From Actinomycetota bacterium (GTDB lineage Bacteria; Actinomycetota; Thermoleophilia; Gaiellales; Gaiellaceae), in contig JACCZA010000365.1 of NCBI GenBank assembly GCA_013696185.1, forward strand, positions 1 to 5,247: DNA of 5,247 nt. Direction: 5' to 3'. Position numbers and translations under genes: made by a program. A model generated the notes under the pieces. That model was not told where the DNA came from. It did not search any database and worked only from the letters and a program-made list of their open reading frames with translations. Positions 1 through 5,247 of the stretch are shown in pieces (the first letter of the stretch is position 1; each line of letters begins with the position of its first letter).

Positions 1-63
1 GGCGCCTTCAGCCTGCGTCGGAAGCGTTGTTGCACTCTGAATAGAGCCTGGCTCGAGTAGCAG

Positions 64-90
64 CGCCGAAGGGGTCAGACCCCTTCGGCG
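64..90. repeat. 27-base perfect palindrome spanning the MFS stop codon; possible terminator
   Basis: The two 13-base arms (64-76 and 78-90) are exact reverse complements around a single central base at 77. The left arm reads CGCCGAAGGGGTC. As RNA from the minus strand it would fold into a very stable GC-rich hairpin immediately at the end of the operon. No T-run follows on the minus strand, so it is not a canonical intrinsic terminator. A U-less terminator or a 3'-end stabiliser is possible. The arms contain the transporter's last four codons (Ala-Glu-Gly-Val) and its TGA. The inner 13 bases recur at 4858-4870. A dispersed REP-like repeat is the main alternative. Confidence 0.75.
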
Positions 91-1328
91 GCCGACCGCG
101 GCTGCAGAGCTCCGCCGCCTCTCGATCGCCGCACCGCCGTGCGGCACGCTGCCGCTCCCGTCGCTGCCGCGAAGAGCGAGGCGATCGCGAAGAAGCCCCA
201 CATCGCCGTGTCGCCGTAGCCGGAGCGGATCTGCAGGCCGAGGAAGGGCGCGAGCGCGAAGCCCGCCGCAGAGCCGCTGCCGAAGGCGCCCATGTAGGCG
301 CCGCGGATGTCGGGCGGCGCGAGCCCGGCGATGATCGTCTGCGAGGTCGGCACCCACAGCATCTCCCCGATCACGAAGACGACGATCACGAGGAGGATCA
401 CCGGGACCGCCGCGCTGACCGAGAGCAGCAGGAAGGGGAAGCCCATGAGCAGCATCGCCACGACGAGCTTCGGCGCGGCGGGGTAGCGGGAGACGCGCCG
501 TGTCAATCGGAGCTGGAAGACCGTCACGAGCGCGGGGTTCACGATCAGCAGGAAGCCCCAGGTCGCCGGGGCGATTCCGTGGGTGTCCACGAGCGAGATC
601 GGCAGGACGGTCTCGGAGGCGACGTAGACGAGGTACGCGAGCATCCCGGAGACGAGGAAGAGCTGGAAGGCCCGGTCGCCGCGGATGACCGAGAGCGAGC
701 CGCGCTCGGGCGCGTGCTCCGGCGCGTAGGCGCCCCGCCGCGGCAGGTAGCGCAGCGCGAGCAGGAAGCTCGTGCTGGACATGATCGACACGCCGACGAA
801 GAGCGCGCTCCAGCTGCCGATGAAGAGGAGGAGGCTGCCGAGCGGCGGTCCCATCGTGACGCCGAGGTTCTGCGCGACGCGCACGGAGGCGTAGGAGGCC
901 TCGTGCTGCTCGGGCGGGACGAGGTCGGCGATCATCGCCTGGGTGACCGAGCCGCCGAGCGCTCCGAAGACCCCGGCGCCGGCGAGCAGGGCGAGGCCGA
1001 GCGGGACGTTCTGGCCGGCCGTCAGGAAGAGCAGGATGTAGAGCGCCGTGCCGCCTCCCCCGACGAGGATGACCGGCCGGCGCCCGACCCGGTCGGACAG
1101 GTAGCCCCCGGCGAAGCCGGACATGGCCGCGAGACACGCGCCGCCGAGGAAGGCGAAGCCGAGCTGCGAGCCCTCCGCCCCGAGCTCCTTGATCGCCCAG
1201 ATGCCCATGAAGCTCCAGCCGGCCGAGTTCGCGATCGCGCCGGCCAGGCCGAGGGCGAGCACCGGCCTGAGCGCGGGCTCGACATCGCCGCCCCAGATGA
1301 GGCGGAAGAGTCGGGCGACGAGGCGCAT
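75..1328 (-). CDS. MFS transporter, DHA1-like (probable drug/metabolite efflux)
   Basis: This gene encodes a predicted 417-residue inner-membrane secondary transporter of the major facilitator superfamily. It has about twelve hydrophobic segments arranged 6+6 around a charged central loop near residues 195-217. The family's motif A is clear at residues 75-86 (GGYLSDRVGRRP, with Asp79 and the Arg pair) between helices 2 and 3. A second diagnostic stretch at about 134-165 (ADLVPPEQ, then NLGVTMGPPLGS) matches the helix 4-5 region of 12-helix DHA1-type exporters, so proton-driven export is the best guess. The substrate cannot be read from sequence. The ATG at 1328 lies two bases after the stop of the PLP-enzyme gene and directly precedes a basic, membrane-like N-terminus. 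The open frame continues upstream only as a shadow of that gene. No Shine-Dalgarno sequence is visible, so translation is probably coupled. It is the last gene of the operon, and its stop codon lies inside a palindromic repeat. Family assignment is firm; direction of transport is inferred. Confidence 0.9.
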   Translation of the reverse strand: MRLVARLFRLIWGGDVEPALRPVLALGLAGAIANSAGWSFMGIWAIKELGAEGSQLGFAFLGGACLAAMSGFAGGYLSDRVGRRPVILVGGGGTALYILLFLTAGQNVPLGLALLAGAGVFGALGGSVTQAMIADLVPPEQHEASYASVRVAQNLGVTMGPPLGSLLLFIGSWSALFVGVSIMSSTSFLLALRYLPRRGAYAPEHAPERGSLSVIRGDRAFQLFLVSGMLAYLVYVASETVLPISLVDTHGIAPATWGFLLIVNPALVTVFQLRLTRRVSRYPAAPKLVVAMLLMGFPFLLLSVSAAVPVILLVIVVFVIGEMLWVPTSQTIIAGLAPPDIRGAYMGAFGSGSAAGFALAPFLGLQIRSGYGDTAMWGFFAIASLFAAATGAAACRTAVRRSRGGGALQPRSAAEGV

Positions 1329-1330
1329 CG

Positions 1331-2482
1331 CTACGCGGGCGCGCCGGCGGCGGAACGGACGAGCGCAGCCTCGAGGTCGGCGATCAGGTCGTCCGCCGAC
1401 TCGATGCCGACCGACAGGCGCACGAGGTTCGACGGCGCCGCGAAGGGCGCGTCGGCTGTCGAGGCGTGCGTCATGCGGGCGGGGTGCTCGATCAGGCTCT
1501 CCACGCCGCCGAGGCTCTCGGCGAGGGACCAGAGCTTCGTCCGGGCGACGAGCGCGACGGCCTCCTCCTCGGACTCGGCGAGGATGGAGATCATGCCGCC
1601 GTAGTCGCGCATCTGCCGTGAGGCCAGCTCGTAGCCCGGGTGGCTGGGCAGGCCGGGATAGAGCACGCGCTCGACTGCGGGGTGCTCGTCGAGGAACGCG
1701 GCCACCCGGTGCGCGTTCTCGCAGTGCTGGCGCATGCGGACGGCGAGCGTCTTCAGCCCGCGCAGCACGAGCCACGAGTCGAAGGGGCCCGGAACGGCGC
1801 CGAGCGACTTCTGCAGGAAGCGGAGGCGCTCGGCGACGGTGGGGTCGTTCGTCGCGGCGAAGCCCCCCACGACGTCGGAGTGGCCGCCGAGGTACTTCGT
1901 GGTCGAGTGGACGACGACGTCGGCGCCGAGCTCGAGCGGGCGCTGGAGATACGGGGTCGCGAAGGTGTTGTCGACGACGACGAGGGCGCCGACCGCGTGG
2001 GCCGCCTCTGCCGCAGCGCGGATGTCGACGATGTTCAGGAGGGGGTTCGTCGGCGTCTCGAGCCAGACGAGGCGGGTGCGCTCGTCGATGTGCTCGCCCA
2101 GGCCCTCGCCGATCGACTCGGCCGAGAGGTAGGTGAACCCGTAGCCCTTCGGCTCGTAGACCTGCGAGAACATCCGGTAGACGCCCCCGTAGACGTCGTT
2201 CACGCAGACGACGTGCTCGCTCGGGTGGACGAGGTGCATGATCGTCGTCACCGCACCGAGGCCGGACGAGAACGCGACCCCGTGCTCGGCGCCCTCGAGC
2301 GAGGCGAGGCAGTCCTGGAGCGCCGTGCGCGTCGGGTTCGCCACGCGCGCGTAGTCGTAGCCCTTGTGCTGCCCGACGCCCTCCTGCACGAAGGTCGAGG
2401 TCTGGTAGATCGGTACGGTGACCGAGCCGGTGGTGGGATCCGGCTCCTGCCCGTCGTGGATCGCCCGCGTCTCGAAGTCCAC
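1331..2482 (-). CDS. metB: Cystathionine gamma-synthase/lyase-type PLP enzyme
   Basis: This is a 383-residue fold-type I PLP enzyme of the Cys/Met metabolism family, close to the usual 380-390 residues. It would form cystathionine from an activated homoserine ester and cysteine (transsulfuration toward methionine) or cleave cystathionine. Visible landmarks are the opening DFETRAIHDGQ, the cofactor-phosphate motif Y44-A-R46, Tyr98 that stacks on the ring, ETPTNP at 142-147, Asp171, and the Schiff-base Lys196 in HSTTKYLGGHSD. SLGGVESLIEHP and LSVGIE follow in the C-terminal domain. The core looks complete and active. The best start is the GTG at 2482, which places the conserved N-terminus at residue 2, five bases after the preceding gene's stop. 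The longer open frame upstream is a shadow of that gene. No Shine-Dalgarno sequence precedes it, suggesting translational coupling. Synthase and gamma-lyase activities cannot be separated by eye. The overall pattern (TTKYLGGHSDVVGG, GAVPGPFDSWLVLRGLKTL) resembles actinobacterial MetB, hence the tentative symbol. Confidence 0.9.
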   Translation of the reverse strand: MDFETRAIHDGQEPDPTTGSVTVPIYQTSTFVQEGVGQHKGYDYARVANPTRTALQDCLASLEGAEHGVAFSSGLGAVTTIMHLVHPSEHVVCVNDVYGGVYRMFSQVYEPKGYGFTYLSAESIGEGLGEHIDERTRLVWLETPTNPLLNIVDIRAAAEAAHAVGALVVVDNTFATPYLQRPLELGADVVVHSTTKYLGGHSDVVGGFAATNDPTVAERLRFLQKSLGAVPGPFDSWLVLRGLKTLAVRMRQHCENAHRVAAFLDEHPAVERVLYPGLPSHPGYELASRQMRDYGGMISILAESEEEAVALVARTKLWSLAESLGGVESLIEHPARMTHASTADAPFAAPSNLVRLSVGIESADDLIADLEAALVRSAAGAPA

Positions 2483-2487
2483 GAGGG

Positions 2488-3651
2488 TCAGTCTAGGGGC
2501 TGCCACGCTGCCGGCACCCGGCCCGCGTAGACGACCTCCGTCGCTCCGAGCCACGCCGCGAGCTCCTGGATCGCCGCCCCCACGGCCGGCCCCGCGTCGC
2601 CGGGCGCGCCGGGCTCGGCGTGGACCGCGTGGATCGTGAGCCGGCCGCTGCGCCGGTCCATGAGGGGGTCGATCCGCCCGATCAGGCGGTCGCCGTGCAG
2701 GATCGGCAGGACGAAGTAGCCGTACTCGCGCTTCTCCTTCGGCACGTAGATCTCGAGGCGGAAGCGGAAGCCGAAGAGCTCCTCGGTGCGCTCCCGGTTC
2801 GAGATCACCTTGTCGAAGGGGGACAGGAGCGTCGTCCGCGGCTCGCCCGGCCCGCGCTCGAGGAGGTCGCGGTGCGCGTACCACTCACCCGAGAGGCCCT
2901 CGACGCCCACTGGGACGGCGACGCCTTCCCGCACGAGCTCGAGCAGTGCGCGCCCGCGCCCGGGCGGAGCCCCGTCGAAGGCGTAGCCGAAGTCGTCGGC
3001 GCGCGCGACGCCGCGCGAGCGGAGCTGTCCCTCGACGAGGCGCCGTGCCACCTCGCGCTGCGGGAGACGGGGCTCGGCGGCGGGCAGGCGGCGCTCCGCC
3101 AGATCCCAGATGCGCTGAGCGCCGTCGCGCCCGACGATCATGATCTCGCCGCGAAACCAGAGCAGGTCGAGCATGCGACCGAGGTTCTTGCCGTCGTTCC
3201 AGCCGCCCGTGCGCCAGGGCACGACCGCGCGGTCCTCGAGATCGCGCGAGCGGAGCGGCCCCTCTCGCCGGAGCTTGCCGAGTACATAGCGGCGGAAGGT
3301 CCGGTTCTCCGCCAGCCAGCCGCGCATGTAGACCGAGCGAGTCCTCTCGCCGCGCGGGTACCGGCGCATCGTCTCGCGGTGGACGCCGTAGTCGCAGGTC
3401 GGGACGATGTAGGCCCAGTACTCGAACAGCCGCCGCTCCTCCCACAGCAGGCGCTCGAGCTCGGCGACGGAGTAGGTCCCGAGGCGGCTCCAGAGCACGA
3501 GGAGCTGGCTGGGCGCGACCGCGCTCGTCGGGTCCATCTGCACCCTGCCGAGGTGCTCGACGACCTCCAGGACGTCCGTCGGCCGCGGACCGTCGAGCAG
3601 CTGACCCGCTACCGCGAGCCTCCTGGCCTCTCCGCGGGAGAGCTCGATCAC
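2488..3651 (-). CDS. AlkZ-like (HTH_42/COG3214) DNA glycosylase, diverged paralog
   Basis: This gene encodes 387 residues of the winged-helix HTH_42 family, which includes AlkZ and E. coli YcaQ/AlkX. These are DNA glycosylases that excise bulky alkylated bases and unhook interstrand crosslinks. The Q-x-D catalytic motif is present (Gln38-Met-Asp40 in GRVQMDPTSAV). The C-terminal signature begins at 277 with SPFDKVISNR and continues through LFGFRFRLEIYVPKEKREYGYFVLP and HGDRLIGRIDP to about 333. A winged-helix segment including WNDGKNLGRMLDLLWFRGEIMIVGR lies in the middle. It differs from its neighbour and from E. coli YcaQ at the FEYWAH motif. Here it reads FEYWAY (76-81), losing the His and about three following residues, then IVPTCDY. 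The SPFD block also lacks the W-D of WDR. It therefore belongs to a separate subgroup, and its substrate may differ. The GTG start at 3651 overlaps the upstream TGA by four bases (GTGA) and gives an N-terminus like the family's. Family membership is secure; glycosylase activity is inferred from motifs. Confidence 0.88.
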   Translation of the reverse strand: MIELSRGEARRLAVAGQLLDGPRPTDVLEVVEHLGRVQMDPTSAVAPSQLLVLWSRLGTYSVAELERLLWEERRLFEYWAYIVPTCDYGVHRETMRRYPRGERTRSVYMRGWLAENRTFRRYVLGKLRREGPLRSRDLEDRAVVPWRTGGWNDGKNLGRMLDLLWFRGEIMIVGRDGAQRIWDLAERRLPAAEPRLPQREVARRLVEGQLRSRGVARADDFGYAFDGAPPGRGRALLELVREGVAVPVGVEGLSGEWYAHRDLLERGPGEPRTTLLSPFDKVISNRERTEELFGFRFRLEIYVPKEKREYGYFVLPILHGDRLIGRIDPLMDRRSGRLTIHAVHAEPGAPGDAGPAVGAAIQELAAWLGATEVVYAGRVPAAWQPLD

Positions 3652-4832
3652 CGCTCCACTCGCTCGAGCCCGATCGTCCGGGCGAGGCGGGCGAGCGCCC
3701 GGTCGAGCTCACCCTCGACGCGGCGCCGGTCGCGGACTCCCGGCTCGAGGTGGAAGGCGCGCACGCGCAGGACCCCCTCGCGGCGGTCGGCCTTCAGGTC
3801 GGCCCTGCCGACGATGCGGTCGCCGAGGAGGAAGGGGAGGACGTAGTAGCCGTACACGCGCTCGTGCTCGCGCTTGTAGACCTCGATCAGGTGGCGGAAC
3901 CCGAAGAGCCGCGCGTGGAAGACGCGGTCCCAGACCAGGTTGTCGAACGGCGAGAGGAGGACGCCGCCCGCGGGAGCGGGCAGGTCGAGCCCGGCCCCGC
4001 CGGGCACGTAGACCGGCGCGCCACCGTCGTCGACGGCGTGCCGCTCCAGCAGGCCGTCGCTGACGAGCGCGTCGAGGTGGGGCTGGAGCCGGGCCGCGCC
4101 GCCGCGAAGCCGGTAGTGCTCGCGCACGGCGGCCTCCGTCAGCACGCCGCGGGCGTGAACGGCGCGGAGGGCGAGCGAGCGGAGCAGCTCCGGCTCGCTC
4201 GGCACCGGTGCCTGGAGGTACTCCCGCGGGATCACGCGCTCGGTCAAGTCGTAGAGGCGCTGGAAGCCCTGCCGGCCCGCGATCGAGAGGGTGCCCAGGT
4301 TCCAGAGGCTCTCGAGCATGCGCTTCGCCGGCTTCCAGTTCCACATCCCGCCGCCTCCCTGGCCCTCGAAGTGGCGCGAGGCGAGCGGACCCTGCTCCCG
4401 AATCCGCTCGAGCACCGCCTCCGCGAGCTCCGGTCCCTCGTTCAGGTGGCGGGCGTACCACTCGGCGCGGTGTCCCTCCTGCATCGGACGCCTGAAGAGC
4501 GGATAGTCCGCGATCGGGATCAGACACGCCTCGTGGGCCCAGTACTCGAAGACGCGGCCCGATGCGAGGAGGAGCGAGACGGTGCCGCGCGGGTAGGCGC
4601 CGACCCGCGCGCCGAGCGCGAGGCGGTGGCTCCGGTCGACCGCCGAGATCGAGTCGAGCTGGACGCAGGACAGGCGGTCGACCGTCGCCTCCACGCCCGC
4701 GGCGTCGCCGCGGCGGAAGCGCGTCGTGTACCCCTGCGCCCCGACGGCGAGCCGGCGGAGTGCCGTGAGGCTGGCGGTGCGGGATGACGTCGCGGCGCTC
4801 AGATCGAGGCTTCCTCGGCGAGAGCTTGCCAA
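3648..4832 (-). CDS. AlkX/YcaQ-type crosslink-repair DNA glycosylase
   Basis: This is the closer of the two paralogs to E. coli YcaQ (AlkX), which unhooks DNA interstrand crosslinks and removes nitrogen-mustard-type adducts. Counting from the TTG, it has 394 residues. It has the Q-x-D catalytic pair (Gln58-Leu-Asp60 in LSCVQLDSISAV), an intact FEYWAHEACLIP at 95-106, the MWNWKPAKRMLESLW block, FQRLYDLTERVIP, and the C-terminal signature at 294-350 (SPFDNLVWDR, then LFGFRHLIEVY, YGYYVLPFLLGDRIVGR). All key blocks look intact. The start is uncertain because no in-frame ATG or GTG lies near the conserved N-terminus. TTG at 4832 is given here. CTG at 4802 has a better-placed GAGGA ribosome-binding sequence and gives an N-terminus closer in length to its paralog. 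A longer frame reaching 5228 would run antisense through the diverging gene and is rejected. It is the promoter-proximal gene of the operon and ends in a GTGA overlap with the next gene. Confidence 0.88.
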   Translation of the reverse strand: MASSRRGSLDLSAATSSRTASLTALRRLAVGAQGYTTRFRRGDAAGVEATVDRLSCVQLDSISAVDRSHRLALGARVGAYPRGTVSLLLASGRVFEYWAHEACLIPIADYPLFRRPMQEGHRAEWYARHLNEGPELAEAVLERIREQGPLASRHFEGQGGGGMWNWKPAKRMLESLWNLGTLSIAGRQGFQRLYDLTERVIPREYLQAPVPSEPELLRSLALRAVHARGVLTEAAVREHYRLRGGAARLQPHLDALVSDGLLERHAVDDGGAPVYVPGGAGLDLPAPAGGVLLSPFDNLVWDRVFHARLFGFRHLIEVYKREHERVYGYYVLPFLLGDRIVGRADLKADRREGVLRVRAFHLEPGVRDRRRVEGELDRALARLARTIGLERVER

Positions 4833-4836
4833 GCCG

Positions 4837-4854
4837 CGAGCGACCCCGCGCTCG
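4837..4854. repeat. Short inverted repeat (6-base stem) before the operon's first start
   Basis: CGAGCG (4837-4842) and CGCTCG (4849-4854) form a perfect six-base stem with a six-base loop, ACCCCG. It sits between the GGGGTCAGACCCC palindrome and the TTG codon of the first operon gene. If it lies in the transcript's leader it could form a hairpin, or its loop (CGGGGT on the minus strand) could pair with the CCCC arm of the adjacent palindrome. In sequence this GC-rich, a stem of this size can easily occur by chance. Confidence 0.35.
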
Positions 4855-4856
4855 TT

Positions 4857-4871
4857 CGGGGTCAGACCCCG
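4857..4871. repeat. 15-base palindrome, second copy of the GGGGTCAGACCCC core
   Basis: The sequence CGGGGTCAGACCCCG has 7-base arms around central base 4864. Its inner 13 bases are identical, and in the same orientation, to the core of the palindrome at 64-90. It lies about 25 bases upstream of the TTG start of the glycosylase operon. It may be a transcribed leader hairpin, an operator for a dimeric regulator, or one member of a dispersed REP-like repeat family. Finding two exact copies bracketing the operon makes pure chance unlikely, but the function is unknown. Confidence 0.65.
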
Positions 4872-4976
4872 GTAGCAGAGAACCTGCGCCGGCGGTGGTA
4901 CGGAGCTCGGCCGGGAGCGTGACGATCGTTCCTCACGACCGGAACGCGGCGCGCGCCCGTATCGTTGACTCGAGCG

Positions 4977-5247
4977 ATGGCGACGGACACGAGAGAGGAC
5001 CGGTTGGAGGAGATCTTCGGCCCCGTCTGCGAGAGCGCTCGCTGCACGCGCGCCGGCCGGCGCACGCTCGAGGAGGTGACCGAGCTCGCCGTCGAGATCG
5101 CCCGCGAGGGCAGGGAAGGCCGCAAGATCGGCACGCTCTTCGTCGTCGGCGACGTCGAGGAGGTGCTCGCCCGCTCGCGCTCGCTGTTGCTCGATCCGCT
5201 CTACGGGCACCCGGCGGAGCTGCGCCACGTCGGGCGCGCCGACTTCC
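4977..5247 (+). CDS. Diadenylate cyclase (DisA_N/DAC domain) protein, N-terminal part, cut by window end
   Basis: Starting at ATG 4977, the open frame runs to the window end and gives 90 residues: MATDTREDRLEEIFGP, a helical stretch, then GREGRKIGTLFVVGDVEEVL and SRSLLLDPLYGHPAELR. The EGRKIGTLFVVGD strand and the following SR-LLLDPL-GH block match the start of DAC (DisA_N) domains. These proteins condense two ATP molecules into c-di-AMP. The sequence most resembles the stand-alone cytosolic type also found in archaea, rather than membrane-bound CdaA. The diagnostic DGA and RHR catalytic motifs would lie beyond the window edge, so activity cannot be judged. The third-position G/C bias supports this frame over the antisense ones. 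The ATG has no clear Shine-Dalgarno sequence and could be (nearly) leaderless. It diverges from the glycosylase operon. The family call is fairly confident, but it comes from an N-terminal fragment. Confidence 0.78.
   Translation, partial: MATDTREDRLEEIFGPVCESARCTRAGRRTLEEVTELAVEIAREGREGRKIGTLFVVGDVEEVLARSRSLLLDPLYGHPAELRHVGRADF

Larger units (their letters stand above)
4833..4976. promoter_or_regulatory. Divergent intergenic region, likely carrying both promoters
   Basis: These 144 bases separate the minus-strand operon from the plus-strand cyclase gene, so both promoters are expected here. I see no strong sigma-70 pair on either strand. For the cyclase gene, TATCGT at 4960-4965 is a weak -10 candidate that would give a leader of only a few bases, but no -35 sits at the right distance. 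No purine-rich ribosome-binding site precedes the ATG at 4977 (only GAGCG). An 8-base palindrome, ACGATCGT, lies at 4922-4929 and could be an operator half or chance. The operon side is occupied by two inverted repeats listed separately. Promoter function is inferred from gene orientation. Confidence 0.4.

Noticed and set aside
1..63. Possible end of a plus-strand gene (stop TGA at 38-40) or start of a minus-strand gene (GTG at 35) at the left edge
   Set aside because: Fewer than 15 codons are visible either way and no conserved sequence supports either reading.
1329..1775. Extension of the transporter gene to 1775
   Set aside because: The added residues are an out-of-frame reading of the PLP-enzyme gene. 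The ATG at 1328 gives a proper MFS N-terminus.
2483..2884. Extension of the PLP-enzyme gene to 2884
   Set aside because: The added residues are an Arg/Ala/Pro-rich shadow of the downstream-paralog glycosylase gene. Family proteins begin at about the GTG at 2482.
2620..3846. A 408-codon plus-strand open frame, and similar long plus-strand frames at 579-1604, 1640-2530 and 3750-4787
   Set aside because: These are antisense to conserved minus-strand genes and encode low-complexity Arg/Glu/Ala/Asp-rich sequence typical of the mirror of high-GC third positions. No recognisable domain is present.
4964..4970. TTGACT as a -35 box for the cyclase gene
   Set aside because: It lies only about seven bases before the ATG, too close for any -10 and transcript start ahead of the gene.
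4862..5134. A 90-codon minus-strand frame opposite the cyclase gene
   Set aside because: It overlaps the cyclase on the opposite strand, shows no domain, and fits a GC-bias shadow. Its stop, like the transporter's, falls at the palindrome, but that follows from the shared GGGGTCTGA.
4833..5228. Upstream extension of the first glycosylase gene to 5228
   Set aside because: The extra N-terminal sequence matches no family member and runs antisense through the diadenylate cyclase coding region.
75..5247. CRISPR arrays, tRNA/rRNA genes, riboswitches, insertion sequences
   Set aside because: I saw no direct-repeat arrays, cloverleaf or rRNA-like sequence, SAM-type riboswitch ahead of the cystathionine enzyme (its gene is internal to the operon with only a 5-base gap), or transposase.

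Overview
The window is very GC-rich. Every real coding frame shows the strong third-position G/C bias that creates long mirror-image open frames on the opposite strand. Together with the protein sequences, this suggests an actinobacterial-type genome. I lean towards a Thermoleophilia-like soil actinobacterium, but this is an impression from sequence style and no marker gene is present.

Layout: positions 75-4832 hold a compact four-gene operon read right to left (minus strand). In transcription order it contains an AlkX/YcaQ-type DNA glycosylase (3648-4832), a second and diverged member of the same AlkZ-like superfamily (2488-3651), a cystathionine gamma-synthase/lyase-type PLP enzyme (1331-2482) and a 12-helix MFS transporter (75-1328). 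The junctions are a 4-base GTGA overlap, a 5-base gap and a 2-base gap, with little or no Shine-Dalgarno sequence at the internal starts. The genes are therefore almost certainly cotranscribed and translationally coupled. To the right, a 144-base divergent intergenic region separates the operon from a plus-strand gene starting at 4977 and cut by the window end. Its first 90 residues look like the N-terminal part of a DisA_N/DAC-domain diadenylate cyclase of the stand-alone type. Positions 1-63 contain no gene I can support.

How the genes may work together: the two glycosylases both keep the Q-x-D catalytic pair of the QxD subfamily, whose E. coli member unhooks interstrand crosslinks and removes bulky alkyl lesions. 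An efflux pump in the same operon would suit defence against a DNA-alkylating compound. The PLP enzyme makes or breaks cystathionine and could be housekeeping or could feed thiol supply. The diverging cyclase would make c-di-AMP, a messenger tied to DNA integrity in some bacteria. No toxin biosynthesis gene is visible, so the defence reading is inference.

Non-coding structure: a 13-base palindromic core (GGGGTCAGACCCC) occurs exactly twice, in the same orientation. One copy is extended to a 27-base perfect palindrome that contains the transporter's stop codon. The other lies just upstream of the first operon gene. The two copies therefore bracket the four-gene block. They may be dispersed REP-like repeats, terminator or RNA-stability elements, or boundaries of a module.
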